Assembly (NCBI GenBank): GCA_964527925.1
Contig: CAZGQO010000012.1
Span: 1-64,000, forward strand
Length of the DNA: 64,000 nt
DNA from: Ch128b sp964527925
GTDB lineage: Bacteria; Bacteroidota; Ignavibacteria; Ch128b
Reading direction: 5' to 3'
Numbering within the stretch: the first letter of the stretch is position 1; every line of letters starts with the position of its first letter. The notes under the pieces were generated by a model, which worked only from the letters and a program-made list of their open reading frames with translations, made no database searches and was not told the DNA's origin. The position numbers and the translations under genes are program-made. Below are positions 54,392 to 63,743 of the stretch, piece by piece.

Positions 54392-55465
54392 ATGAAAAAT
54401 ATTTTTGATCAACGAATTAAAATTCTCAGGAATATTTTGTCTTTAAATAAAGATTCCACTTTTTATACTTCAAAAACTGAAGATGTAATTTATCTATCTG
54501 GATTTAAGTCGACCAATTCTCATTTGTTTGTATTATATGATGAGGTTTTTCTTTTAACAGATAGAAGATATCTTCAGCAGTTGAGTCGCTTAAAAGCAAA
54601 TCTGAAATATGATTTAATTCAAAATGATTTGATTGACTCGATTCAGAAATTCTTAAAGAAGAAAAAAATTAAACAGCTGATATTTGAAAATTCCAAAATT
54701 ACTCTCGATCGTTTTTTAAAATTCAAAAAGATAGAAAATTTACAACTAAAACCGGCTACAAAAGATTTAGGATTTTTCTTTGCACAGCAAGATTCCTTCT
54801 CAATAGGTGAGACTAAGAAGGCAATTAAAATCACACATAAAATTTTCAAAGAGATATTGAACGATATTCGAGAAGGAATTACTGAAGTCGAATTAAAGGC
54901 TGAATTGAGATATAAAATCAACAAGTTAAACGCAGGTGAAGCTTTTGAACCAATTGTGCTCTTCGGAAAAAATACTTCTTTTCCACATGGGCAATCTTCT
55001 ATTAAAAAATTAAAAAAGAACGAGCCTGTGTTGATTGATTTCGGAGTTAATGTAAATGGTTACAACTCTGATATCACCAGGACAATTTTTTTTGGAAAAC
55101 CATCAAATTCTTTTTTAGAAAAATATAATCTGGTTAGAACAGCTTTGAAAATCGCAATGGATAATATCAAATCAGATATTCAGGCTTCAATACCTGCCTC
55201 ACTTGTTGTTGAGTATATTAAGAAATTTGGTTTGGATAAAAATTTTACTCATGCATTAGGTCACGGACTTGGTGTTTATTTGCATAATTATCCACGACTC
55301 TCTACAACTTCTCAGCATAAAATTTCAAAAAATATGATTTTAGCAATTGAACCTGCACTCTATTTTACGAATAAGTTCGGGATTAGAATTGAACAGGATA
55401 TTTTGGTTACTGATTCAAACGTAGAAATTCTAACAGAAACAAATGATGAGCTGATAATTCTATGA
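54392..55465 (+). CDS. M24 family Xaa-Pro aminopeptidase-like
   Basis: ATG at 54392 (TTG at 54386 is in frame). 357 residues: creatinase N-domain (about 1-125) and pita-bread catalytic domain. Metal ligands appear in LIDFGVNVNGYNSDITRTIFF (two Asp), THALGHGLGVYLHN (His), AIEPALYF (Glu) and GIRIEQDILV (Glu). It removes N-terminal residues before proline. Overlaps the glycosyltransferase gene by 4 bases. Confidence 0.92.
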   Translation: MKNIFDQRIKILRNILSLNKDSTFYTSKTEDVIYLSGFKSTNSHLFVLYDEVFLLTDRRYLQQLSRLKANLKYDLIQNDLIDSIQKFLKKKKIKQLIFENSKITLDRFLKFKKIENLQLKPATKDLGFFFAQQDSFSIGETKKAIKITHKIFKEILNDIREGITEVELKAELRYKINKLNAGEAFEPIVLFGKNTSFPHGQSSIKKLKKNEPVLIDFGVNVNGYNSDITRTIFFGKPSNSFLEKYNLVRTALKIAMDNIKSDIQASIPASLVVEYIKKFGLDKNFTHALGHGLGVYLHNYPRLSTTSQHKISKNMILAIEPALYFTNKFGIRIEQDILVTDSNVEILTETNDELIIL

Positions 55466-56745
55466 AAAGAAAAGTTTTGGTTATTGCATATTATTTTCCA
55501 CCGATGGGATTTAGTGGCGTTCAACGAACGGCAAAATTTGTGAAGTATATGACAGAATTTGGCTGGGAACCAACTGTACTTACAATCAACCCAAGAGCTT
55601 ATTATGCTTTTGATCTAACACTTTTGAAAGAACTCGAAGAAAGAAATATCAGAATAATTCGAACAGGATCAAAAGATCCAACTCAGAGAGTGATCAATCA
55701 ATCGAAAATCAAAAGTGAATTTCTTCGAAAAATATTAAATAGAATAAGTCAGACTTTCATCCTGCCGGATAATAAAAGATTCTGGATGAAGTCAGCTCTT
55801 CAAGAAGCAAGAAAATTACTTGAAAAAGAAACTTTCGACATAATTTTTGCAACTGCACCACCATATACTGATTTAAGGATAGGTGCACAACTAAAAAAAG
55901 AATTTAATATTCCTTTGATTTTAGATTATCGTGATGCATGGCTCGATGATGGTTTATCTTTTTATCCAACTCCAATTCATCGTTGGACTGTAAAATCAAT
56001 GGAAAGGGAAGTCTTGCATCAAAGCAATAAAATTGTGGTCTATACTCGTCAGATTAAAGAGCATCTTTTGAGACTTTATCCATTTCTTTCAGCTGATGAA
56101 ATCGTAATTATCCCTCATGGTTACGATAAAGAAGATTTCGAAATCAATTTTATTACAGATAAAGAAAAGAGTAAACTAAGAATAACTTACAGCGGTGCAT
56201 TTTATGAAGATCGTACTCCGAAATTTTTCATTGAAGCAGTAGAAAAATTATTTTATGAAAGACCAGATATTGAAAATCAAGTTGAATTCTATTTTGTCGG
56301 AAGATTTCCATCCTATTATCTCAAAAAAATTCAAAACTCGAGATTGAAATATACTTTTTATTTCACAGGCTATGTTGATCATAAAACGAATATCAGTTAT
56401 TTATTAAATTCGGATGTACTCTGGTTAATGATTCGTCATAAAAAAAATCCGCATCTTTATGCAACAAGTAAACTCTTTGAGTACATGGGAACAGGTAAGC
56501 CCCTTCTTGCCTGCGTTCCGAAAAATGGTGCAGCTGCTTATATTCTTAAAGATTACGGTGCTTCGTTTATAACTGAACCTGATAATGTGGAAGAGATTAA
56601 AAATACTTTAGTTCAAATTTTTGAATTGTATAAGAATGGTATTCTACCTTCGGGTGACAGAAATTATATTAATCAATTTGAAAGAAAAAAATTAACCCAA
56701 GAATTAATAAAAATTTTTCAATTCAATCTTAAAGATGAAGCTTAA
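55462..56745 (+). CDS. Glycosyltransferase, GT4-like
   Basis: 427 residues of GT-B type. N-terminus AYYFPPMGFSGVQRTAKFVKYM is the acceptor-domain glycine loop; the donor domain has YSGAFYEDRTPKFFIEAVEK, FVGRFP and SKLFEYMGTGKPLLACVPKNG with the usual Glu. Adds sugars to a surface polysaccharide or glycolipid; donor and acceptor are unknown. Overlaps purD by 11 bases. Confidence 0.88.
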   Translation: MKRKVLVIAYYFPPMGFSGVQRTAKFVKYMTEFGWEPTVLTINPRAYYAFDLTLLKELEERNIRIIRTGSKDPTQRVINQSKIKSEFLRKILNRISQTFILPDNKRFWMKSALQEARKLLEKETFDIIFATAPPYTDLRIGAQLKKEFNIPLILDYRDAWLDDGLSFYPTPIHRWTVKSMEREVLHQSNKIVVYTRQIKEHLLRLYPFLSADEIVIIPHGYDKEDFEINFITDKEKSKLRITYSGAFYEDRTPKFFIEAVEKLFYERPDIENQVEFYFVGRFPSYYLKKIQNSRLKYTFYFTGYVDHKTNISYLLNSDVLWLMIRHKKNPHLYATSKLFEYMGTGKPLLACVPKNGAAAYILKDYGASFITEPDNVEEIKNTLVQIFELYKNGILPSGDRNYINQFERKKLTQELIKIFQFNLKDEA

Positions 56746-58039
56746 TGTTTTAGTAATTGGTTCTGGCGGAAGAGAAGACGCACTCTCATGGAAAATTTCT
56801 CAAAGCAATCTTTTGAATAAACTTTTCATCATTCCAGGAAATCCTGGAACGCAAAGATTGGGTCAAAATATTTCAATATCCATCGATGATTTTGGTGCAA
56901 TAAAAAATTTCTGCATTGAAAATAAAATTGATCTTGTAGTTGTTGGTCCAGAAAATCCTCTTGTGAATGGAATTGCTGACTTCTTAAATCAAGCTGGAAT
57001 AAAAGTTTTTGGTCCCTCTAAATTATCAGCACAGATTGAAGGCAGTAAAGCCTTCGCAAAAAGAGTAATGTCCAGAAGAAATGTTCCAACAGCTGTTTAT
57101 CGAGAATTTAATTATAACCAATTGTCTGAGGTAAGAGAATTTTTAAAATCCTCGTCAAATTATCCTCTTGTTGTTAAAGTTGATGGATTAGCTGCAGGCA
57201 AGGGAGTTACAATCTGTCAGGATGAAAAAGATGCTCTTGATGTAATTGATGAAATTTTTGTAAACAAAAAGTTTGGTTCATCGGGAGATAAAATTCTTAT
57301 CGAAGAATTTCTGGAAGGTGAGGAGTTTTCTGTTTTTGTAATTACGGACGGAATAAATTTCAAAATTTTAACTCCTGCTCAAGATTATAAAAGAGTGGGT
57401 GATAACGATACTGGCAAAAACACTGGTGGAATGGGTTCATATTGTTTTCCAGAATTGTTGACCGATAAACAAGTTGAAGAAATAACTCAAAAAATAATTG
57501 TGCCTGTACTTGAAGAGCTGAGAGAAAATTATGAAAAATATGTCGGATGTCTTTATTGTGGATTGATTCAAACTCGTGATGGAATTAAAGTGATAGAATT
57601 TAACTGCCGATTTGGTGATCCGGAAACTCAATCTGTTTTGACAACGATTAAATCAGATTTTCTCGAACTAATCTGGAAAGCTGTAAATGGTGAACTTAAA
57701 GATGATGATTTAGAATTAAGTGGGAAAGCAGTTTGTCTGGTTCTTGCATCAAAAGGTTATCCTGATGAGTTTCAAAAAGGATTTGATATAAAAGGATTAG
57801 ACAGAATTCAAGATGAAAAAGGAATTATGATATTTCACGCTGGGACTAAATTTGTCGATAAAAAAATTGTGACTAATGGTGGAAGAGTTTTAGATATTGT
57901 TGCTTACTCAGAAGTTGAACCATTCAAAAATCTTGTTGACAAAGTTTATGAATACGCAAAACAAATTGAATTTGAAAATAAATACTTTAGAACAGATATA
58001 GGTTTGCGTGGGATTAAAAAATTAAATCAGAAAGATTGA
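56735..58039 (+). CDS. purD: Phosphoribosylamine-glycine ligase
   Basis: 434 residues. LVIGSGGREDALSWKI at the N-terminus, VVGPENPLVNGIADFL, the ATP-grasp region KVDGLAAGKGVTIC, LIEEFLEGEEFSVF and NCRFGDPETQ are diagnostic of PurD. Second step of purine synthesis. Convergent with the next minus-strand gene: the two stop codons are one base apart. A weak 6-bp AGAAAG/CTTTCT hairpin spans the junction. Confidence 0.96.
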   Translation: MKLNVLVIGSGGREDALSWKISQSNLLNKLFIIPGNPGTQRLGQNISISIDDFGAIKNFCIENKIDLVVVGPENPLVNGIADFLNQAGIKVFGPSKLSAQIEGSKAFAKRVMSRRNVPTAVYREFNYNQLSEVREFLKSSSNYPLVVKVDGLAAGKGVTICQDEKDALDVIDEIFVNKKFGSSGDKILIEEFLEGEEFSVFVITDGINFKILTPAQDYKRVGDNDTGKNTGGMGSYCFPELLTDKQVEEITQKIIVPVLEELRENYEKYVGCLYCGLIQTRDGIKVIEFNCRFGDPETQSVLTTIKSDFLELIWKAVNGELKDDDLELSGKAVCLVLASKGYPDEFQKGFDIKGLDRIQDEKGIMIFHAGTKFVDKKIVTNGGRVLDIVAYSEVEPFKNLVDKVYEYAKQIEFENKYFRTDIGLRGIKKLNQKD

Positions 58040-58040
58040 T

Positions 58041-59060
58041 TCAACTTTCTTTAAAGAAATTAACAATCGTTTGAAAAAGAATTTCCGCATTTACACCGCT
58101 GTTTCCTTCGTATCTGCAAATCTTAGGATTTCCTGGACACTGATTTTGACAATATTCAGGATACGGCATAACTATTCGTGATTCATTCCCGAGTGGTCCC
58201 CAGAGTTTTGGTGAACAGGCAGGAAGGGGACAGAAGACTGTAATTGTTGGAATTTTTAATGCAGCACAAATATGCATTGGTCCCGTACTTGATGAAATCA
58301 AAACATCAAGGATTGAAAACTTAACTATCGATTCACGAAGTGTATCGTTCAACATTACGTAGTGAACATTTTCTATGTTTTGCAATTTCGGTGGCGGATT
58401 TAAATCTGTTACGATTACTTTGAAATTCTGAACTGTCAAAAGTTTTTCAATTAGATTTTTATATTCTTCTGGTGAAAGATTTGGCGATGAATTTCCACTC
58501 GTAGAATTTATTCCAATTAATTTTTCACCGTTAGACGAAAGTTTTTTTCTGATTTGATTGGCAATTGCTTTTTCTTCTGAAGTTAAATGAATTTCTGGAT
58601 TCAACGACTCAGCTTCAATTCCAATTTTACGAATCATATCAAGACAATAATCAGCTTCATGGCGCAATGGAATGTATTTTTTCCTGTCAACATATTTTGT
58701 GAAAGTTAAAAACTGATATAACTTATTACCTACACCAATTCGAGTTTTTATTCCAGATAAGAATAGTAAATAGTTCAATCGTTCATTGGGCAAGAGCATA
58801 AATGCGTAATCGAATTTATAAGAACGAATTTTCTTCACTTCGGAAATGAAAGATTTAAAATCATTATTCTCATTGTAGATTATTATTTCATCTACATGAG
58901 GATTATTCAGATAAACTGCATGAGTATATTTTCTTACAAGGACGGCTACAAAACTTTTTGGATATTTTCTTTTGATTTCTCTTGGAAGTGGAGTTGAAAG
59001 AACAACATCTCCAATTCTATCGATTCTGCAAATTAAAAAGCGAGGTTGTTTATCGATCAT
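58041..59060 (-). CDS. Glycosyltransferase family 9 (heptosyltransferase-like)
   Basis: 339 residues. CRIDRIGDVVLSTPLPREIKRKYP at the N-terminus, GINSTSGNSSPNLSPEEY at the domain junction and the donor site VLISSSTGPMHICAALKIPTITVFCP are family-9 motifs found in WaaC/WaaF. A cysteine-rich C-terminal segment (CQNQCPGNPKICRY) is extra. Probably builds lipopolysaccharide core in the cytoplasm. Overlaps the family-2 gene by 11 bases. Confidence 0.92.
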   Translation of the reverse strand: MIDKQPRFLICRIDRIGDVVLSTPLPREIKRKYPKSFVAVLVRKYTHAVYLNNPHVDEIIIYNENNDFKSFISEVKKIRSYKFDYAFMLLPNERLNYLLFLSGIKTRIGVGNKLYQFLTFTKYVDRKKYIPLRHEADYCLDMIRKIGIEAESLNPEIHLTSEEKAIANQIRKKLSSNGEKLIGINSTSGNSSPNLSPEEYKNLIEKLLTVQNFKVIVTDLNPPPKLQNIENVHYVMLNDTLRESIVKFSILDVLISSSTGPMHICAALKIPTITVFCPLPACSPKLWGPLGNESRIVMPYPEYCQNQCPGNPKICRYEGNSGVNAEILFQTIVNFFKES

Positions 59061-59820
59061 CGTAGGTTTTATGCTGAAGTTCCCAGATTTTTAATTGAAC
59101 CAGAAGTTTTGTCCATGCATGAAAAAGCGAAACAAAAAATCCATAAATTCCATCAACAAATCCATACCTGAAAATAAAATGTTGAATGAAATAAATCACA
59201 GGATAAATGAGAATCGTAAAAATATTTGATTTCTGTTTACTGGCTTTCTCAAGTGCCTCAAGTGATGAGTAATGGTTTATTTTATCAAGTGCTTCTTTGA
59301 AACTTCTGTAACTAAAATGAAGAATGGGTTCGTTGAGTTTTCCCAGATTTCCATCAACAATAAATCCTTCGTGTACAAGTCGATTTGAAATTTTTGTCTT
59401 TGATTTTCTGAAAAACCTCACCTGATAATCATTTCCCCAGCCGCAACTTTTTATTCGTTTATTCAAGAAAAAATTATCCCGCTTAATTTGATAACCAGAA
59501 AATTGATTGATTAATTCATTATTTGAAAGCAACAGCAGGATCATTTCTTTCAGTGATTCAGAGACTCGTTCGTCAGCATCGAGACTTAAAACCCATTCGT
59601 TTGATGTATTTTCAAGAGCAAAGCTTTTTTGATCTGCAAAACCATTCCACTCCCGTTGAATGATTTTGTCGGTGTACTTCTTTGCAATCTCAACTGTCGA
59701 ATCTGTACTGAATGCATCAACAATGATAATCTCATCAGCCCATTTGATTGATTCAAGACACTCTTTAATATTTTTCTCTTCATTCTTTGTAATTATCGTA
59801 ACGCTCAGTTTTTCTCTCAT
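59050..59820 (-). CDS. Glycosyltransferase family 2, WaaE/KdtX-like
   Basis: 256 residues. TIITKNEEKNIKECLESIKWADEIIIVD with the nucleotide-binding Asp, SLDADERVSE with the DxD-like motif, and FRKSKTKISNRLVHEG match beta-glucosyltransferases of LPS core. A hydrophobic segment near the end (IYPVIYFIQHFIFRYGFVDGIYGF) is typical. Co-transcribed with the family-9 enzyme. Confidence 0.92.
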   Translation of the reverse strand: MREKLSVTIITKNEEKNIKECLESIKWADEIIIVDAFSTDSTVEIAKKYTDKIIQREWNGFADQKSFALENTSNEWVLSLDADERVSESLKEMILLLLSNNELINQFSGYQIKRDNFFLNKRIKSCGWGNDYQVRFFRKSKTKISNRLVHEGFIVDGNLGKLNEPILHFSYRSFKEALDKINHYSSLEALEKASKQKSNIFTILIYPVIYFIQHFIFRYGFVDGIYGFFVSLFHAWTKLLVQLKIWELQHKTYDDR

Positions 59821-60067
59821 TCAGTTTTCAATTTTTATTGAATTTAAAAAAAATGTAGTTAATAATTTTGGATGATTCAGTTAATACGATTGAAATGTTT
59901 AGATCTATGTTTATACTTTTCTCTTATAATCACTTAATATTTTAATTGAACAAATTCTGTGAATCTTTTCTTTAATGAAAAACTAAAAACTTTTATTGAA
60001 GTGTTAATTCAATCGAATCATTATAAAAATAAATTCTATTCATAATCACTAATTTTGTATTGTTAAA

Positions 60068-61255
60068 ATGAAGAATTGGAAGACGAATTTATTTATAATC
60101 TGGGTAGGGCAATTTATTGCAATGATGGGAATGAGTATGGTTGTACCGTTCCTGCCGCTTTATTTGAGAGAACTTGGAGTTAAAGAACCACATTTGGTTG
60201 CCAGATGGAGTGGATTTGTCTTTTCAGGACCATTTTTGTTTTCGTTTGTTCTTGTGCCAGTGTGGGGTTATCTCGGTGATAAGTATGGCAAAAAACTGAT
60301 GGTTATTAGAGCGTTATTTGGACTTGCTTTTGCACAGGTTTTAATTGGAAGTTCTCAGAACGCTTATCATTTATTGATTGGAAGATTGGTACAGGGAATG
60401 GTGAGTGGATTTGTCCCTGCTTCTATGGCTCTTGTCGCTTCTTCAACTCCACGAGAAAAAACTGGTTATGCACTTGGATTACTTCAAACAGCAACATCAG
60501 GTGGGACAGTTTTAGGTCCTTTCGTTGGTGGATTTCTTGCTGATCGTATTGGAATCAGACCAATATTTTTTATCACTGCGTTTTTATGCTTCACAAGTGC
60601 AATGCTTGCAATCTTTAAGGTGAGAGAAGAGAAGAAAAACAATTTATCTGAAGAGACAAAATTAATCGATAACTACAAATTAGTTTTCAATCATCATCAA
60701 TTAAGATTAATAATAATAATGATAGTTTTCACTCAAATATCAATTGCGTTTAATCAACCATTATTTGCACTCTACGCTGAAACTCTTCACATCGACAAAA
60801 AATTTCTCGCTTCTATTGCAGGTTTGTTGTATGGGATAATGGGCGTATTCAATATGATTGGTGCACCAATGTGGGGTAAATGGAATGAAAAATTTCCTGT
60901 GAACAAATCTATTGCCATTGCTGCAACTTTTGCAGGTTTGAGTTATGCACTTCACTTTTTTATTTATAATCCATATTTGCTCGCAATAGTTAGATGTATT
61001 CTTGGACTATCACTTGGGGGAATGCTTCCAGTCTTGTATACATTAGTCAGTCAAAATTCACCGATTCAAAAAAGAGGCGGGATTATGGGAATTGCAAGTT
61101 CGGCTCAAGTGCTTGGAAACTTACTTGGTCCAACTTTAAGTGGAATAATTGCTTCGCAAATTGGTATCAGACCTGTCTTTTTAATTTCAGCGTTAATTTT
61201 AATTTTTCTGGGATATTCGGGATATAACGCAATAAAGTCAAATGTTAATCGATAG
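60068..61255 (+). CDS. MFS multidrug efflux transporter
   Basis: 395 residues with about 12 membrane helices. The cytoplasmic loop 2-3 motif A is GYLGDKYGKKLMV and motif C is GLLQTATSGGTVLGPFVGG in helix 5, as in drug:proton antiporters such as MdtG/TetA relatives. Exports drugs or metabolites at the inner membrane; substrate unknown. A TAATTTTG -7-like element lies at 60050-60057, 11 bases before the ATG. Convergent with the next gene. Confidence 0.9.
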   Translation: MKNWKTNLFIIWVGQFIAMMGMSMVVPFLPLYLRELGVKEPHLVARWSGFVFSGPFLFSFVLVPVWGYLGDKYGKKLMVIRALFGLAFAQVLIGSSQNAYHLLIGRLVQGMVSGFVPASMALVASSTPREKTGYALGLLQTATSGGTVLGPFVGGFLADRIGIRPIFFITAFLCFTSAMLAIFKVREEKKNNLSEETKLIDNYKLVFNHHQLRLIIIMIVFTQISIAFNQPLFALYAETLHIDKKFLASIAGLLYGIMGVFNMIGAPMWGKWNEKFPVNKSIAIAATFAGLSYALHFFIYNPYLLAIVRCILGLSLGGMLPVLYTLVSQNSPIQKRGGIMGIASSAQVLGNLLGPTLSGIIASQIGIRPVFLISALILIFLGYSGYNAIKSNVNR

Positions 61256-61269
61256 AAATCTTACCAACT

Positions 61270-62958
61270 TCATTTTACTTTGCACAAAAGAAGTGTCAAA
61301 TCATCGAGTGAATTTAAATCAGCCGTAAAAGTTAAGACATCATCAATCAACTTATTGGTTATAATTTCAAGAGTGAGATTTTTATATTCGAGAATTTTTT
61401 CAATAAATCTTTCTTCAGAAAGCTCTTCGTCGTTCTGGTTTCTGGCTTCAATGCAACCATCAGTGTAAAGACATAATAAATCCCCAGATTGTAAATCGAT
61501 ATTTCCAATTTCGTATTCTAAATTTTGTTCAATGATGCCAATTATCATTCCACCTTTTTCAAGTTTTATTATTTCATGGTTACGAATCAGAAAAGGTGGA
61601 TTGTGACCTGCATTTACATACTGTAATGATTTTGTTTTTTCATCAAGTATTCCCCAGAAAAGAGTTATAAAATTTCCGACCTGAAGATTTTTGAACATCA
61701 AGTTGTTTAATTCTTTTGTCAGTTCTCCAAGATTTGATGACTTTCTTGTTATTGCTTTAACTGTTGCTTGAAAATTCGACATAATTAGTGATGCACCAAT
61801 TCCTTTTCCAACAACATCAGCAATTAGAATTAAAATTTGTTCATTGGTGATTCTGAACACATCAAAGTAGTCGCCACCAACCTGCCGCGATGATTGATTG
61901 AATCCATAAAATTCAAAAAAATTTGAAACAGGAAAACTTGCGGGCAATAATTTTTTCTGTATCTCTTTTGCAATGCGAATATCTTCTTCTATCTTTTGCT
62001 TCTCTATTGTTTCTCGGAAGAGGTGAATGTTTTCTAATGAGATTGCAGCAACACTTCCGAGTGATTCAATGAATTCAATTTCGTCACTGATGAAATCAGT
62101 TTTTGTGAGTTTTTTACCGCAAATTATTATACTTGATATAGAATTTTTAATTTCAATAGGAATGATTAGTCCAATATTCAAATTTGAAAATTCTGAAAAC
62201 TCGGGATTTATTTTAAGAAGGTCTTCAAATTTTAAGGGACTTCTTAAATTATTAACATCGATATTATCTAAAAATGATGAGAAAGAACTTTCGAAGTTAG
62301 ATCCTATAATTTCCTTCTGATTATTTGTTATGCTGACAAGAGCAAACTTGTTAATTAAAAAATTTCCCATAATTGTGTAACTCAAGAATTTATAAATATC
62401 ATTCTCATCAAGAATTAATGATAACTCTTTACTTAACTCAAAAAGCGAACGAGTTTGAGAAATTTTTGATTGAAGTCTTTTATTTAGTTCGTTTAGATTT
62501 TCTATGATAAGCAAATTATCAATGGCTGGTATTGATAGGTTAAGAATGCTTTCAAATAAATTTTGTTCTTCCTGTTGAAACGATTTTTTGTTCAGATGGA
62601 AACTATAAAGAATAATTCCAATTTTTTTGTCTTTCTGGATTAAAAGTTTGTAATTACTAAAGAGTCGTTCATTAAGAAAAATTTTCTCTATCTCATGTTC
62701 GAAGTTCTTCTCGTTCTCAATTATAAAATTTCTATAGTTATTACTTAAATCAATCCCTTTTGATGAAACCAATTTCAATGAATTGTTTTCAAAAATATAG
62801 AATGCTGATCTTTTGAGAAGAAATTTTCCCATCAATACCAGGAGTAAATGATTAACAAGCTCACTTTTGGAGTTAAAGGAATTAATTGTTTGACTGAAAT
62901 CGATGAGAGTTTGCAGGTGATGTTTATCAAGATTAGAATAATCTAACTTTTTATCCAT
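61270..62958 (-). CDS. PP2C-type SpoIIE phosphatase with GAF-like domains
   Basis: ATG at 62958 (TTG at 62967 possible), overlapping the RsbW-like gene by 8 bases. 562 residues. Two GAF-like regions (about 10-155 and 170-310), a linker helix (IAKEIQKKLLPASFP) and a SpoIIE phosphatase (about 345-560) with RQVGGDYFDVF, LIADVVGKG, NAGHNPPFLI, LYTDGCIEARN and DDLTLLLC. It would dephosphorylate the STAS antagonist encoded upstream on the same strand and thus switch the partner protein. Confidence 0.92.
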   Translation of the reverse strand: MDKKLDYSNLDKHHLQTLIDFSQTINSFNSKSELVNHLLLVLMGKFLLKRSAFYIFENNSLKLVSSKGIDLSNNYRNFIIENEKNFEHEIEKIFLNERLFSNYKLLIQKDKKIGIILYSFHLNKKSFQQEEQNLFESILNLSIPAIDNLLIIENLNELNKRLQSKISQTRSLFELSKELSLILDENDIYKFLSYTIMGNFLINKFALVSITNNQKEIIGSNFESSFSSFLDNIDVNNLRSPLKFEDLLKINPEFSEFSNLNIGLIIPIEIKNSISSIIICGKKLTKTDFISDEIEFIESLGSVAAISLENIHLFRETIEKQKIEEDIRIAKEIQKKLLPASFPVSNFFEFYGFNQSSRQVGGDYFDVFRITNEQILILIADVVGKGIGASLIMSNFQATVKAITRKSSNLGELTKELNNLMFKNLQVGNFITLFWGILDEKTKSLQYVNAGHNPPFLIRNHEIIKLEKGGMIIGIIEQNLEYEIGNIDLQSGDLLCLYTDGCIEARNQNDEELSEERFIEKILEYKNLTLEIITNKLIDDVLTFTADLNSLDDLTLLLCKVK

Positions 62959-63385
62959 TTGAATCAAGTTTTACAAATTTTTTAAGAGTTATTATGTTTT
63001 CACCAGAATCTAAGAATTCATATTTGACTTCATCCATTAATTTTTTCATTAAGTAAATTCCATAGCCTCCTTTTTTCCCTGATTTGTAGTTTAAGTCAAT
63101 ATCAGGCAGTGGAACTTTATCAGGTTCGAAAGGAAGTCCAGAATCAACGATTTCAGCTGTGAACAAATTATCTGATAATTCAAGCTTTAGAATTATTTTT
63201 TTTGTTGGATCATTTTTATAGGCATGTTTAATTTTGTTTGTACACGCTTCATCAATTGCTAAGATTATTTTTTCAATATCATCTAAAGATACACCATTCG
63301 ATGATAGAAAATTCTCTGTGTATTTTCTGATTTCTACAAGATTTTCAGCTTTGCTCTTGAATGTGAATTGTTTGGAAGATTTCAA
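62951..63385 (-). CDS. RsbW-like anti-sigma factor serine kinase
   Basis: 144 residues from TTG at 63385 (no ATG is available before the domain; the start is one base after the STAS stop). GHKL-fold ATPase: N-box LAIDEACTNKIKHAYKND, G1 box IVDSGLPFEPD, and GKKGGYGIYLMKKLMD. RsbW proteins phosphorylate a STAS antagonist and sequester a target (often a sigma factor). No sigma factor is in view. Confidence 0.88.
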   Translation of the reverse strand: MKSSKQFTFKSKAENLVEIRKYTENFLSSNGVSLDDIEKIILAIDEACTNKIKHAYKNDPTKKIILKLELSDNLFTAEIVDSGLPFEPDKVPLPDIDLNYKSGKKGGYGIYLMKKLMDEVKYEFLDSGENIITLKKFVKLDSNG

Positions 63386-63386
63386 T

Positions 63387-63743
63387 TTACTGCTCGCTGG
63401 ATTTAAATTTTTCTATTGCCTTTTCGTCTGTTTTGTAGAATTCATAGATTAGTGGGAAACCAATCAAATCAAAAATATTGTAAATCTTATCACTCATTGC
63501 TGAAAATTTTATATCTCCGCCGTTATTTCTGATATTTTCAATAAAAGACATAAAAACTCCAAGTCCCGCACTGCTTATATAATCCAGTTCAGAAAAATTC
63601 ACTACAATTTTGTACTTATTCTCATTAATCAAATCAGCAATTGTCTTTTCAAGCGAAGGTGCTGTATGAGCATCAAGATAACCTTTTAACTCGATTATAT
63701 TAACATCGTCAACACTTTTAAGATTTAATTTGAATTCATTCAT
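63387..63743 (-). CDS. STAS-domain anti-sigma factor antagonist
   Basis: 118 residues. VDDVNIIELKGYLDAHTAPSLEK and the phosphorylation region FSELDYISSAGLGVFMSF, with the conserved serine in SSAGLG, are those of RsbV/SpoIIAA. AGGAG precedes the ATG. Lies between the phosphatase and kinase genes with ATGA coupling to the former; phosphorylation by the RsbW-like kinase and dephosphorylation by PP2C enzymes are expected. Confidence 0.93.
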   Translation of the reverse strand: MNEFKLNLKSVDDVNIIELKGYLDAHTAPSLEKTIADLINENKYKIVVNFSELDYISSAGLGVFMSFIENIRNNGGDIKFSAMSDKIYNIFDLIGFPLIYEFYKTDEKAIEKFKSSEQ